Assembly: GCF_021261325.1 (NCBI RefSeq) | Contig: NZ_JAJSBI010000014.1 | Location: 124,001-188,000 of the forward strand | Source: Streptomyces guryensis | GTDB taxonomy: Bacteria; Actinomycetota; Actinomycetes; Streptomycetales; Streptomycetaceae | Direction: 5' to 3' | DNA length: 64,000 nucleotides | Shown: positions 1 to 7,036 of the stretch, piece after piece | Numbering within the stretch: the first letter of the stretch is position 1 | Layout of the letters: every line of letters begins with the position of its first letter | Made by a program: the position numbers and the translations under genes | The notes under the pieces: generated by a model | The model's database searches: none | Told to the model about the DNA's origin: nothing | Seen by the model: the letters and a program-made list of their open reading frames with translations, nothing else

Positions 1-344
1 GGCGCGCCCAGGGCCGCAGAGCCCGGCTCGACCTCAAGAACTTCGTCCGCTTCATCACTCTCAAGGGCGAGGCGGAGGACGGCTGGCGCGGCGAGATCAG
101 CGACGGCGAGGTCGTCCGCAGCCATGAGGACGCGGTCGCCGAGGAGGAGAACGGGGAGTACGACGAGGAGGAGGAACCCAGCGGAGAGGAAGAGGAGTTC
201 GAGGACGAGGACGAGGACGACGAGGAGGGTCAGGAAGAAGGAGAAGAAGAGCCCGAGGGCGAGTACGAAGAGGAAGACGAGGACGAGTACGAGGATGAGC
301 AGGAACCCGAGTACGAGCCCGCCCACGGCGGGAGCCGTCGATGA
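1..344 (+). CDS. gas-vesicle cluster protein with acidic tail (3' fragment)
   Basis: The frame enters at base 3 and gives 113 residues before the TGA at 342-344; the 5' part lies outside the window. The first 40 or so residues (FVRFITLKGEAEDGWRGEI) resemble the C-terminal end of the SRPBCC-type protein found in Streptomyces gas-vesicle clusters, just before gvpJ. The rest, from about residue 45, is an almost continuous Glu/Asp tract broken by Tyr, Gly and Pro, so it is very likely disordered and strongly negative. The stop overlaps the gvpJ start by 4 bp (ATGA), which indicates translational coupling. Position in the operon fits GvpY or GvpZ of S. coelicolor-type clusters; I cannot decide which from this fragment. 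Confidence 0.7.
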   Translation, partial: RAQGRRARLDLKNFVRFITLKGEAEDGWRGEISDGEVVRSHEDAVAEEENGEYDEEEEPSGEEEEFEDEDEDDEEGQEEGEEEPEGEYEEEDEDEYEDEQEPEYEPAHGGSRR

Positions 345-679
345 CCATGGCCGGCCGGCTGCCCGAGCCGTACGGATCCAGCGGCGGCAGCGCCAACCTC
401 GCCGACATCCTCGAGCGCGTGCTGGACAAGGGCATCGTCATCGCCGGTGACATCCGGGTCAACCTGCTCGACATCGAACTCCTCACCATCAAGCTGCGGC
501 TCATCGTCGCCTCGGTCGACAAGGCCAAGGAGATGGGCATCGACTGGTGGGAGACCGATCCGGCCTTGTCCTCCGGCGCCCGCCGCGACGAACTCGCCCA
601 GGAGAACGCCGAGTTGCGGGAGCGGCTGGCCCGGCTTGAGCAGCTGGAGTCCGGCCGCGCCCAGAAGGAGGGCTCATGA
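341..679 (+). CDS. gvpJ: gas vesicle protein GvpJ (GvpA family)
   Basis: 112 residues. Residues about 18-60 carry the GvpA-family core (LADILERVLDKGIVIAGDIR followed by the NLLDIELLTIKLRLIVASVD stretch), the short helix-strand-strand-helix unit that builds or caps gas vesicle shells. GvpJ proteins are minor, GvpA-like components needed for shell nucleation. The C-terminal 45 residues, with EELxxEN-like heptads rich in Glu, Leu and Arg, extend beyond the GvpA core and look like a coiled coil. The start ATG overlaps the upstream stop, and the stop overlaps the start of gvpL (ATGA), so the gene sits inside one coupled operon. Gas vesicle genes in Streptomyces are known from osmotic-stress studies; their role there is not settled. 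Confidence 0.9.
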   Translation: MTMAGRLPEPYGSSGGSANLADILERVLDKGIVIAGDIRVNLLDIELLTIKLRLIVASVDKAKEMGIDWWETDPALSSGARRDELAQENAELRERLARLEQLESGRAQKEGS

Positions 680-1431
680 CCGGACTTCGCTACGTCTACG
701 CCGTCTGCCACCCCTTCGGCGCCGCACTGCAGTCCCAGTTGAAGGGTGTGGCGGGTGATCCGCCCAGAATGCTGACCCACCACGGCCTCGTCGCCGTGGT
801 CAGCCATGTGCCGGAGCGGGACTTCGCCGAAGCCCCGCTCCACGCCCATCTGGAGGACCTGGACTGGCTCACCGAGACCGCACGCCTCCACCAGGGCGTG
901 ATCGACGCGCTCACCGTCGTGACCACGCCCCTGCCGCTGCGACTCGGCACGGTCTTCCGGGACGACAGCGGCGTACGGGTCATGATGGAGGCGCGCGAGG
1001 ACGGTTTCCGGCGCACCCTCGACCGGCTGGACGGGCGGGTGGAATGGGGCGTCAAGGTGTACGCCGACGCCGAGCCGGCCGAAACGGCCCGGCTGGTCGA
1101 GAAGGCCGCGTCGGGCCGGGACTATCTACAGCAGCGGCGGATGCGTGCGAGGGCGCACGAGGACCTGTGGGAGAAGGCTGAGACGTTCGCGACCCGGCTG
1201 CACACGACGCTGTCCTCGTACGCCGAGGATTCCCGGCTGCACGCCCCGCAGAATTCCGCGCTTTCCGCAGCGCCGGGACGGAATGTGCTCAACGCCGCCT
1301 ATCTGGTGCCGCGCGACGACTCCGAGGAATTCGTGGAACTGGTGGACCGGGCGAAGGACGACATACCGGGAATGCGTGTCGAACTCACCGGCCCCTGGGC
1401 CGCGTATTCCTTTGTGGAGGAGGCACCGTGA
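676..1431 (+). CDS. gvpL: gas vesicle protein GvpL/GvpF
   Basis: 251 residues starting MTGLRYVYAVCHPF, the typical N-terminal beta strand of the GvpL/GvpF family. Family features visible include the central HHGLVAVVSHVPERDF segment, the VTTPLPLRLGTVFRDD motif near residue 80, and the C-terminal VELTGPWAAYSFVEE motif that ends nearly all GvpL/F proteins. The family has two ferredoxin-like halves joined by a helical region and acts as a shell assembly factor that binds GvpA. Length agrees with the family. It is linked by 4-bp overlaps to gvpJ upstream and gvpS downstream. Whether it corresponds to GvpL or GvpF is inferred from gene order (J-L-S-K). Confidence 0.92.
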   Translation: MTGLRYVYAVCHPFGAALQSQLKGVAGDPPRMLTHHGLVAVVSHVPERDFAEAPLHAHLEDLDWLTETARLHQGVIDALTVVTTPLPLRLGTVFRDDSGVRVMMEAREDGFRRTLDRLDGRVEWGVKVYADAEPAETARLVEKAASGRDYLQQRRMRARAHEDLWEKAETFATRLHTTLSSYAEDSRLHAPQNSALSAAPGRNVLNAAYLVPRDDSEEFVELVDRAKDDIPGMRVELTGPWAAYSFVEEAP

Positions 1432-1616
1432 CCGTCGTCGAACGCCGTGAGGTCGCCCTCGTGGACCTGCTGGACCGGCTGCTGGCCGGCGGCGTCGTCG
1501 TCACGGGCGACATCACGCTGCGCATCGCGGACGTCGACCTCGTCCGCATCGACCTGAACGCGCTGATCAGCTCTGTCAACGAACAGGTGCCCGCGCCCTG
1601 GGGGGAACTCACGTGA
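1428..1616 (+). CDS. gvpS: gas vesicle protein GvpS (GvpA family)
   Basis: A 62-residue GvpA-family protein. The core VALVDLLDRLLAGGVVVTGD followed by ITLRIADVDLVRIDLNALIS matches the same helix-strand-strand unit seen in GvpJ, but with short termini. The start GTG/ATG-type junction overlaps the gvpL stop (GTGA) and its own TGA overlaps the gvpK start, so it is part of the coupled operon. In S. coelicolor-type clusters this position is called gvpS; it is a GvpA paralogue and probably a minor shell or end-cap component. The main shell protein GvpA itself is not in this window and would be expected upstream. Confidence 0.88.
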   Translation: MTVVERREVALVDLLDRLLAGGVVVTGDITLRIADVDLVRIDLNALISSVNEQVPAPWGELT

Positions 1617-1897
1617 CCGCACACCGCAACCGGCTGGACCTGGAACCCGACACCGTCGAGCGTGACCTCGTCAAACTCGTGCTGACCGTGGTCGAGCTGC
1701 TGCGCCAGCTCATGGAGCGCCAGGCGCTGCGCCGCTTCGACACAGGGGATCTCAGCGAGGAGCAGGAGGAGCGGATCGGGCTCACGCTCATGCTGCTCGA
1801 CGACCGCATGACCGAACTGCGCGAGCGCTACGGACTGCGGCCCGAGGACCTGAATCTGGACCTCGGGCCGCTCGGGCCGTTGCTTCCCCGGGACTGA
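1613..1897 (+). CDS. gvpK: gas vesicle protein GvpK
   Basis: 94 residues with the GvpK signature: VERDLVKLVLTVVELLRQLM, then ERQALRRFDTGDLSEEQEER, then the C-terminal segment GLTLMLLDDRMTELRERYGL. GvpK is a conserved accessory protein required for gas vesicle formation in several organisms. It is the last gene of the cluster: the next gene is on the opposite strand and converges. The GTG start overlaps the gvpS stop. The final codons (PLLPRD) lie inside a 27-bp sequence that is duplicated in tandem just downstream. Confidence 0.92.
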   Translation: MTAHRNRLDLEPDTVERDLVKLVLTVVELLRQLMERQALRRFDTGDLSEEQEERIGLTLMLLDDRMTELRERYGLRPEDLNLDLGPLGPLLPRD

Positions 1898-1930
1898 CTA
1901 CCACCGTTGCTTCCCCGGGACTGACTACCA
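1877..1930. repeat. perfect 27-bp tandem duplication at convergent gene ends
   Basis: Bases 1877-1903 and 1904-1930 are identical (CCGTTGCTTCCCCGGGACTG plus ACTACCA). The first copy contains the gvpK stop codon; the second copy contains the stop codon of the small membrane protein gene on the other strand. The duplication therefore separates two convergent genes without breaking either. Seen directly. Confidence 0.95.
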
Positions 1931-2095
1931 GCGGTACCAGCGCCCCCTGCCTCCGGCCGCTGTTGTGCCGCGCACCAGGAATCCCAGCAGCCACAGCACG
2001 ATAACCGCCAGTGCAACCCACCACAGTATCTTCAGTGCGAATCCAGCGCCGAAAAGAATCAGCGCCAGGAGCAGTACGAGCAGAACAGCAACCAT
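1925..2095 (-). CDS. 56-residue hydrophobic membrane peptide
   Basis: The ORF reads MVAVLLVLLLALILFGAGFA, then a LKILWWVALAVIVLWLLGFL segment, then a short basic tail ending GRWYRW. Two transmembrane helices with a glycine-rich hinge and a positively charged C-terminus are evident. A strong ribosome binding site (TAGGAGG, about 9 bp before the ATG) supports expression. Short proteins of this kind, simply called hydrophobic protein, commonly sit next to Streptomyces gas-vesicle clusters, so the context fits. They resemble stress-induced Pmp3-like or phage-shock-type membrane peptides, but no function is assigned. It converges on gvpK, and its stop lies in the second copy of the 27-bp duplication. 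Confidence 0.82.
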   Translation of the reverse strand: MVAVLLVLLLALILFGAGFALKILWWVALAVIVLWLLGFLVRGTTAAGGRGRWYRW

Positions 2096-2137
2096 AATTC
2101 GAACCTCCTATTGACCGGGTATCCCGGAAATGGAGAT

Positions 2138-2959
2138 TCAGGCGCCCTTTCGGCACAGAATCTCTCCGTGCAGCACACTGAACCAGCCGTCGTCCTGCGT
2201 GCCCCACTCCCGCCAGGCGTCCGACACGGCCCGCAGCTGCCCGGTCGTGGCGTGTCCGCCCTCCGTGGCCCGCTCCGCGTAGGCCGACGCGAGCGTACGG
2301 TCCGCCCACAGCCCGCTCCACCAGGCCCGCTCCTGCGGCGTGGCGAAGGTCCAGGTGCCGGAGGTGGCGGTGATGTCGCTCAGGCCCGCCCGCAGCGCCC
2401 AGGACTTCAGCCGCCGCCCGGCGTCCGGCTCGCCGCCGTTGGCGCGGGCCACCCGCCGGTACAGGTCCAGCCAGTCGTCCATCCCCTGGGACGCGGGATA
2501 CCAGGTCATGGCCGCGTAGTCCGAGTCGCGGACGGCGATGAACCCGCCCGGCTTCGTCACCCGCGCCATCTCGCGAAGCGCCCGCACGGGGTCGCCGACG
2601 TGCTGCAGCACCTGGTGTGCGTGGACCACGCAGAAGGTGTCGTCGGGGTAGTCCAGGGCGTGCACGTCCGCGACCGCGAAGTCGACGTTGGCCAGGCCCC
2701 GTTCGGCGGCCGTGGCCCGGGCCTGGTCCAGGATCCCCGGCGCGTGGTCGACGCCGGTGACGTGCCCGTCGGGGACCAGCTCCGCCAGGTCGGCGGTGAT
2801 CGTGCCCGGGCCGCAGCCGATGTCCAGGATCTTCATGTGGGGCTTCAGCGAACCGAGCAGATAGGCCGCGGAGTTGGCGGCGGTCCGCCAGGTGTGGGAG
2901 CGCAGCACCGACTCGTGGTGCCCGTGCGTGTAGACGGCGGTCTCCTGCGGCTTCGACAT
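2138..2959 (-). CDS. class I SAM-dependent methyltransferase
   Basis: 273 residues from the ATG at 2959, chosen over an in-frame ATG 18 codons upstream because GGGGAG lies about 10 bp before it and the protein start MSKPQETAVYTHGHHESVL is the usual family start. Motif I is ILDIGCGPGTITADLA; post-motif residues VTGVDHAP and motif IV VVHAHQVLQHVGDP follow, then the LxEMxRVxKPGG strand. It is a Methyltransf_11/31-type protein of the UbiE/menaquinone-like class; the substrate cannot be read from the sequence. The C-terminal half contains Trp-rich segments (WTFATPQERAWWSGLW) typical of a substrate-binding cap. It stands alone between convergent or tandem neighbours. Confidence 0.85.
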   Translation of the reverse strand: MSKPQETAVYTHGHHESVLRSHTWRTAANSAAYLLGSLKPHMKILDIGCGPGTITADLAELVPDGHVTGVDHAPGILDQARATAAERGLANVDFAVADVHALDYPDDTFCVVHAHQVLQHVGDPVRALREMARVTKPGGFIAVRDSDYAAMTWYPASQGMDDWLDLYRRVARANGGEPDAGRRLKSWALRAGLSDITATSGTWTFATPQERAWWSGLWADRTLASAYAERATEGGHATTGQLRAVSDAWREWGTQDDGWFSVLHGEILCRKGA

Positions 2960-3046
2960 GGCTGAACTCCCCTGTTCGACGTCTTGTCGGTACGCATCAC
3001 CGTACGCTCGCATGTCGAATGATGAGACCAGCGTTTTGCAATATGG

Positions 3047-3063
3047 ACTGACGGGACGTCAGT
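3047..3063. terminator. 7-bp inverted repeat at the PAP2/DGK gene end
   Basis: ACTGACG-GGA-CGTCAGT is a perfect 7-bp inverted repeat with a 3-nt loop, covering the stop codon (3059-3061) of the upstream minus-strand gene. It could be a weak hairpin terminator or an operator for the methyltransferase gene that starts 90 bp downstream. No T-tract follows. Confidence 0.4.
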
Positions 3064-4552
3064 TATTGGTGAGGGGGCGGTACACCGTGAGCGCCTCGGG
3101 GAGTTTCTCCAGTGTCACCTCGCCCTCCGCCTCGGTGACTTCGCCGTCATGGGCGAGAAGCGTGCCGGGGGCGACGTCCTCCAGGTGCAGGCGGCCCACC
3201 TGGACCGCCGCGTGGGCGGGAGAGCGGGTCAGCGGGCCCGCCAGCGCGGCCGCGAGCAGCCGCAGCGCGGGGCGGCGGCCGCCGTGCACCACCCGTACGT
3301 CGAGCTGCCCGTCCGCGAGGTCGAGCCGGCGGCCGGGCGCCAGGCCCATCCGGTGGTAGGTGCCGTTGCCGACGAACAGCAGCCACAGCGGGCGTGCCTG
3401 GCCGCGGACCTCGGCCTCCAGGGGATGCCGGCCGGTGCGCAGGACGCGCAGGGCCGCGAGCACCCCGGCCGGCCAGCCGCCGATCCGGCCCGACCAGCGG
3501 TCCCGCTCCCGCACCAGCTCCGGATAGACGCCCAGGCTGCAGGTGTTGAGGAAGACGCCCTGCTGCGTGCCGCAGTCGAACCGGCCGACGTCCACACGCA
3601 CCGCCTCGCCCTGCTGGACCGCCCGGCTCAGATCGCGGACGTCCTCCACCCCCAGGTCGTAGGCGAAGTGGTTCAGGGTGCCGCCGGGCAGCACCGCGAG
3701 CGGCAGGTCGTGGCGCAGGGCGACCTCGGCGGCCGCGTTGACCGTGCCGTCGCCGCCGCACACGCCGAGCACCCGTGCATGGGCTGCCGCCTTCTCCAAC
3801 TCGGCTCGCACATCGGCCGGTTCGCACTCGACGACCTCGGCCTTCGGCAGGCTGTCGTGCAGGGCGCGCACGCGATCGGCGGTGCCCGAGGCGACGTTGG
3901 CCACCAGGAACAGTCCCTCGCCGTCGGGCAGTGCCGGGACCTCGGCGCGGGGCCGGGCCGGCGGCAGAGCCCCCGCACGGGTCGGAACCAGGCCCCGTAC
4001 GGCGAACGCGGCGCCCGCGCCCAGAGCCGCGCCCGCCAGCACGTCGCTCGGGAAGTGCACCCCCGTGTACACGCGGGAGAGCGCCACGGACCAGGCGACG
4101 GGAGCGACCACCGCACCCCAGGCCGGTGACTCCAGCGCGACGCCGGCCGCGAACGCGGCTGCCGACGCGGCGTGCCCGGACGGGAACGAGGTCGTGATCG
4201 GCTGCCGCTTCAGCTGCCGCACCAGCGGCACGGGATCCAGCACCGGCCGGGGGCGGCGCACCGAGCGCTTGCCGAGCGTGTTGATCGTCAGGGAGGCCAG
4301 GCTGAGCGAGGCGAGACCGCGCGCGGCGGCGCGGCGGGCCCGCGGGGTACGGCTCGCTGCCATGGCGGCCGCCGCCGCGAACCACAGCACACCGTGGTTC
4401 GCGCTCCGGCTCAGCCGGGGCAGCACCCGCTCGGCGGCCGGCCAGTTCCGCTCGGCGGCGAACTCGAAGAGACGGCAGTCGAGCGCGAGCAGCCGGTTGC
4501 GCAGCGGGTGCGGGCCGGGCTTCGGGACGGTGAGGTCGACATCGGGGCTCAT
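3059..4552 (-). CDS. PAP2 phosphatase - diacylglycerol kinase fusion
   Basis: 497 residues with two catalytic halves. Residues about 90-205 are a PAP2 acid phosphatase: KRSVRRPRP (motif 1), PSGHAASAAAFA (motif 2) and SRVYTGVHFPSDVLAG (motif 3), embedded in hydrophobic helices. Residues about 215-495 are a lipid-kinase (DAGK/YegS-type) domain with the nucleotide loop GVCGGDGTVNAAAEVAL and LPLAVLPGGTLNHFA. The fusion could dephosphorylate a lipid phosphate and rephosphorylate diacylglycerol at the membrane, so it may recycle lipid carriers; that is inference. This domain order is recurrent in actinobacteria. It is divergent from the histidine phosphatase gene with about 70 bp between starts. 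Confidence 0.9.
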   Translation of the reverse strand: MSPDVDLTVPKPGPHPLRNRLLALDCRLFEFAAERNWPAAERVLPRLSRSANHGVLWFAAAAAMAASRTPRARRAAARGLASLSLASLTINTLGKRSVRRPRPVLDPVPLVRQLKRQPITTSFPSGHAASAAAFAAGVALESPAWGAVVAPVAWSVALSRVYTGVHFPSDVLAGAALGAGAAFAVRGLVPTRAGALPPARPRAEVPALPDGEGLFLVANVASGTADRVRALHDSLPKAEVVECEPADVRAELEKAAAHARVLGVCGGDGTVNAAAEVALRHDLPLAVLPGGTLNHFAYDLGVEDVRDLSRAVQQGEAVRVDVGRFDCGTQQGVFLNTCSLGVYPELVRERDRWSGRIGGWPAGVLAALRVLRTGRHPLEAEVRGQARPLWLLFVGNGTYHRMGLAPGRRLDLADGQLDVRVVHGGRRPALRLLAAALAGPLTRSPAHAAVQVGRLHLEDVAPGTLLAHDGEVTEAEGEVTLEKLPEALTVYRPLTNN

Positions 4553-4623
4553 GCGGTCACGGGTACCCTGAAGTGCCCGTTTCTTGTCCCGCGGGCGCTG
4601 ATCGACACCCGGAGGGCCCCTGT

Positions 4624-5280
4624 ATGCGTCTGCTCCTCATACGCCACGGTCAGACCCCCTCGAACGTCGATTTCCTGCTCGACACCGCCGTCCCGGGCCC
4701 TGGGTTGACCGCACTCGGCGAGCAGCAGGCCGCCGCCCTCCCCGCGGCGCTCGCCGACGAGGACATCGAGGCCCTGTACGCCTCCACCCTGGTGCGTACG
4801 CAGCTCACCGCCGCCCCGCTGGCCGCCGCCCGCGGCCTGGAGGTCCTGGTCCGGGACGGCATCCGCGAGCTCACCGCGGGCGACCTGGAGATGCTGCCCG
4901 GCGACACCGAGCAGGGCGCGCTCTACATGAAGACCGTCTTCGCGTGGGCGGCCGGGGACACCGAGCTGCGGATGCCGGGCGGCGAGAGCGGCGCCGAGGC
5001 GCTGGCCCGCTACGACGACGTCGTCGCGGAGGCCGCGGACAGCGGCGCCGGGACAGTCGCCATGGTCAGTCACGGCGCGGCGATCCGCATGTGGACCGCG
5101 GCCCGCGCCGACAACGTCGACGTCCCCTTCGCCGCCGCGCGCCCCCTGGACAACACCGGCGTGGTGATCCTGGAGGGCTCGCCCGCCGACGGCTGGAAGG
5201 CCCTGTCGTGGGCGGGCGCCGTGGTGGCCCCGGCGGGCGAGGGCGGACCCGCGGGGCGCCCGCTCGACGAAACCCCATAA
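4624..5280 (+). CDS. histidine phosphatase family protein (phosphoglycerate mutase-like)
   Basis: 218 residues from the ATG at 4624 (MRLLLIRHGQTPSN). The RHG motif LIRHGQT supplies the phospho-accepting His; the second conserved His lies in VAMVSHGAAIRMW near residue 150, and the acid/base Glu is probably in IRELTAGDLEML. An in-frame ATG 17 codons upstream is not used in this call because the RHG strand should be at the N-terminus and CGGAGGG lies 9-14 bp before 4624. Members act on phosphosugars, phosphopeptides or other phosphoesters; the substrate here is unknown. The gene is followed after 42 bp by the ABC-F gene on the same strand. Confidence 0.88.
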   Translation: MRLLLIRHGQTPSNVDFLLDTAVPGPGLTALGEQQAAALPAALADEDIEALYASTLVRTQLTAAPLAAARGLEVLVRDGIRELTAGDLEMLPGDTEQGALYMKTVFAWAAGDTELRMPGGESGAEALARYDDVVAEAADSGAGTVAMVSHGAAIRMWTAARADNVDVPFAAARPLDNTGVVILEGSPADGWKALSWAGAVVAPAGEGGPAGRPLDETP

Positions 5281-5322
5281 GCGTTTGCCGGACCCCGGGC
5301 GTGGCCCGCAGAATGCCTCCTC

Positions 5323-6942
5323 ATGGGACATCTGGAAGCCGCGCACCTCGAGTACCACCTCCCCGACGGGAGGGCCCTGCTCGGCGATGTGTCGTTCCGG
5401 GTGGGCGAAGGCGCCGTAGTGGCGCTCGTCGGCCCCAACGGCGCCGGCAAGACGACCCTGCTGCGGCTGATCTCCGGCGAGCTGAAACCGCACGGCGGCA
5501 CCGTCACCGTCGGTGGCGGCCTCGGCGTGATGCGGCAGTTCGTGGGGTCCGTACGGGACGAGACGACCGTACGGGACCTGCTGGTGTCCGTGGCGCCGCC
5601 CCGTATCCGCGAGGCCGCGCAGGCCGTCGACAAGGCCGAGCACGGCATCATGACGGTCGACGACGAGGCGGCCCAGCTGCAGTACGCGCAGGCCCTCGCG
5701 GACTGGGCCGAGGCGCGCGGGTACGAGGCGGAGACGCTGTGGGACATGTGCACCACGGCGGCGCTCGGGGTGCCCTACGAGAAGGCGCAGTTCCGGCAGG
5801 TGCGCACGCTGTCCGGCGGTGAGCAGAAGCGGCTCGTGCTGGAGGCGCTGCTGCGCGGCACCGACGAGGTGCTGCTGCTCGACGAGCCCGACAACTACCT
5901 CGACGTGCCCGGCAAGCGCTGGCTGGAGGAGCGGCTGAAGGAGACCCGCAAGACGGTCCTGTTCGTCTCCCACGACCGCGAACTCCTCGCCCGCGCCGCG
6001 GAGAAGATCGTCTCGGTGGAGCCCTCGCCCGCCGGGGCCGACGCCTGGGTGCACGGCGGCGGCTTCGCCACCTACCACGACGCCCGGCGCGAACGCTTCG
6101 CCCGCTTCGAGGAGCTGCGCCGCCGCTGGGACGAGAAGCACGCCCAGCTGAAGAAGCTGGTCCTGAACCTCCGTCAGGCGGCCTCCATCAGCCATGAACT
6201 GGCGTCCCGCTATCAGGCCGCGCAGACCCGGCTGCGCAAGTTCGAGGAGGCGGGCCCGCCGCCCGAGCCGCCGCGCGAGCAGGACATCAGGATGCGGATC
6301 AAGGGCGGCCGTACCGGAGTAAGAGCCGTCACCTGCAAGGGACTTGAGCTGACCGGCCTGATGAAACCCTTCGACCTGGAGGTCTTCTACGGCGAGCGGG
6401 TCGCCGTCCTCGGCTCCAACGGTTCCGGCAAGTCGCACTTCCTGCGGCTGCTGGCCGGCGACGAGGTGGCGCACACGGGGGAGTGGAGGCTCGGGGCGCG
6501 GGTCGTGCCGGGGCACTTCGCGCAGACGCACGCCCACCCCGAGCTGCAGGGCCGCAGGCTGCTGGACATCCTGTGGCAGGAACACTCCCAGGACCGGGGC
6601 GCCGCCATGTCCCGCCTGCGGCGCTACGAGCTCACGAACCAGGCGGAGCAGACCTTCGACCGGCTGTCCGGCGGGCAGCAGGCCCGGTTCCAGATCCTGC
6701 TCCTCGAGCTGGAGGGCGTCACGGCTCTGCTGCTGGACGAGCCGACCGACAACCTCGACCTGGAGTCCGCGGAAGCGCTTCAGGAGGGGCTGGAGGCCTT
6801 CGACGGCACGGTTCTTGCGGTCACTCATGACCGCTGGTTCGCTCGGTCCTTCGACCGGTATCTGGTGTTCGGCAGTGACGGGCGTGTGCGGGAGAGTGTC
6901 GAGCCGGTGTGGGACGAGCGGCGTGTGGAGCGGGTGCGGTAG
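5323..6942 (+). CDS. ABC-F family ATP-binding protein
   Basis: 539 residues, two ABC ATPase domains and no membrane segments, as in the ABC-F family. First domain: Walker A GPNGAGKTTLLR, signature LSGGEQKRL, Walker B VLLLDEPDNYLD. A charged linker rich in Arg, Lys and Glu (about residues 255-325) separates it from the second domain: Walker A GSNGSGKSHFLR, signature LSGGQQARF, Walker B ALLLDEPTDNLD, then the switch His in LAVTHDRWF. ABC-F proteins act on the ribosome, either as translation factors (EttA-like) or as antibiotic-protection factors. Nothing in the neighbourhood points to antibiotic biosynthesis, so a housekeeping or general role is more likely; this is inference. Confidence 0.92.
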   Translation: MGHLEAAHLEYHLPDGRALLGDVSFRVGEGAVVALVGPNGAGKTTLLRLISGELKPHGGTVTVGGGLGVMRQFVGSVRDETTVRDLLVSVAPPRIREAAQAVDKAEHGIMTVDDEAAQLQYAQALADWAEARGYEAETLWDMCTTAALGVPYEKAQFRQVRTLSGGEQKRLVLEALLRGTDEVLLLDEPDNYLDVPGKRWLEERLKETRKTVLFVSHDRELLARAAEKIVSVEPSPAGADAWVHGGGFATYHDARRERFARFEELRRRWDEKHAQLKKLVLNLRQAASISHELASRYQAAQTRLRKFEEAGPPPEPPREQDIRMRIKGGRTGVRAVTCKGLELTGLMKPFDLEVFYGERVAVLGSNGSGKSHFLRLLAGDEVAHTGEWRLGARVVPGHFAQTHAHPELQGRRLLDILWQEHSQDRGAAMSRLRRYELTNQAEQTFDRLSGGQQARFQILLLELEGVTALLLDEPTDNLDLESAEALQEGLEAFDGTVLAVTHDRWFARSFDRYLVFGSDGRVRESVEPVWDERRVERVR

Positions 6943-6950
6943 CCCGGCGG

Positions 6951-7031
6951 CCGGGGGCCAGGGGGCTGCTGCCCCCACGGCCCCCGCTTCGGCCCTCAAG
7001 GGGCCTCGTCCTCACACGCCGGACGGGCTGA
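6951..7031 (+). terminator. GC-rich interspersed repeat with hairpin downstream of ABC-F gene
   Basis: The segment starts 9 bp after the ABC-F stop and includes GGGGGC-TGCT-GCCCCC (6961-6976), a perfect 6-bp stem, followed by the sequence CCCCCGCTTCGGCCC and TCACACGCCGGACGGGCTGA. This last string is characteristic of an intergenic repeat found after many Streptomyces genes. It probably ends transcription of both convergent genes. Confidence 0.65.
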
Positions 7032-7036
7032 TTTCG

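Noticed and set aside
4549..6999. 816-codon open frame on the minus strand opposite the histidine phosphatase and ABC-F genes
   Set aside because: It is antisense to two well supported genes, has no motifs, and long antisense frames are expected at this GC content.
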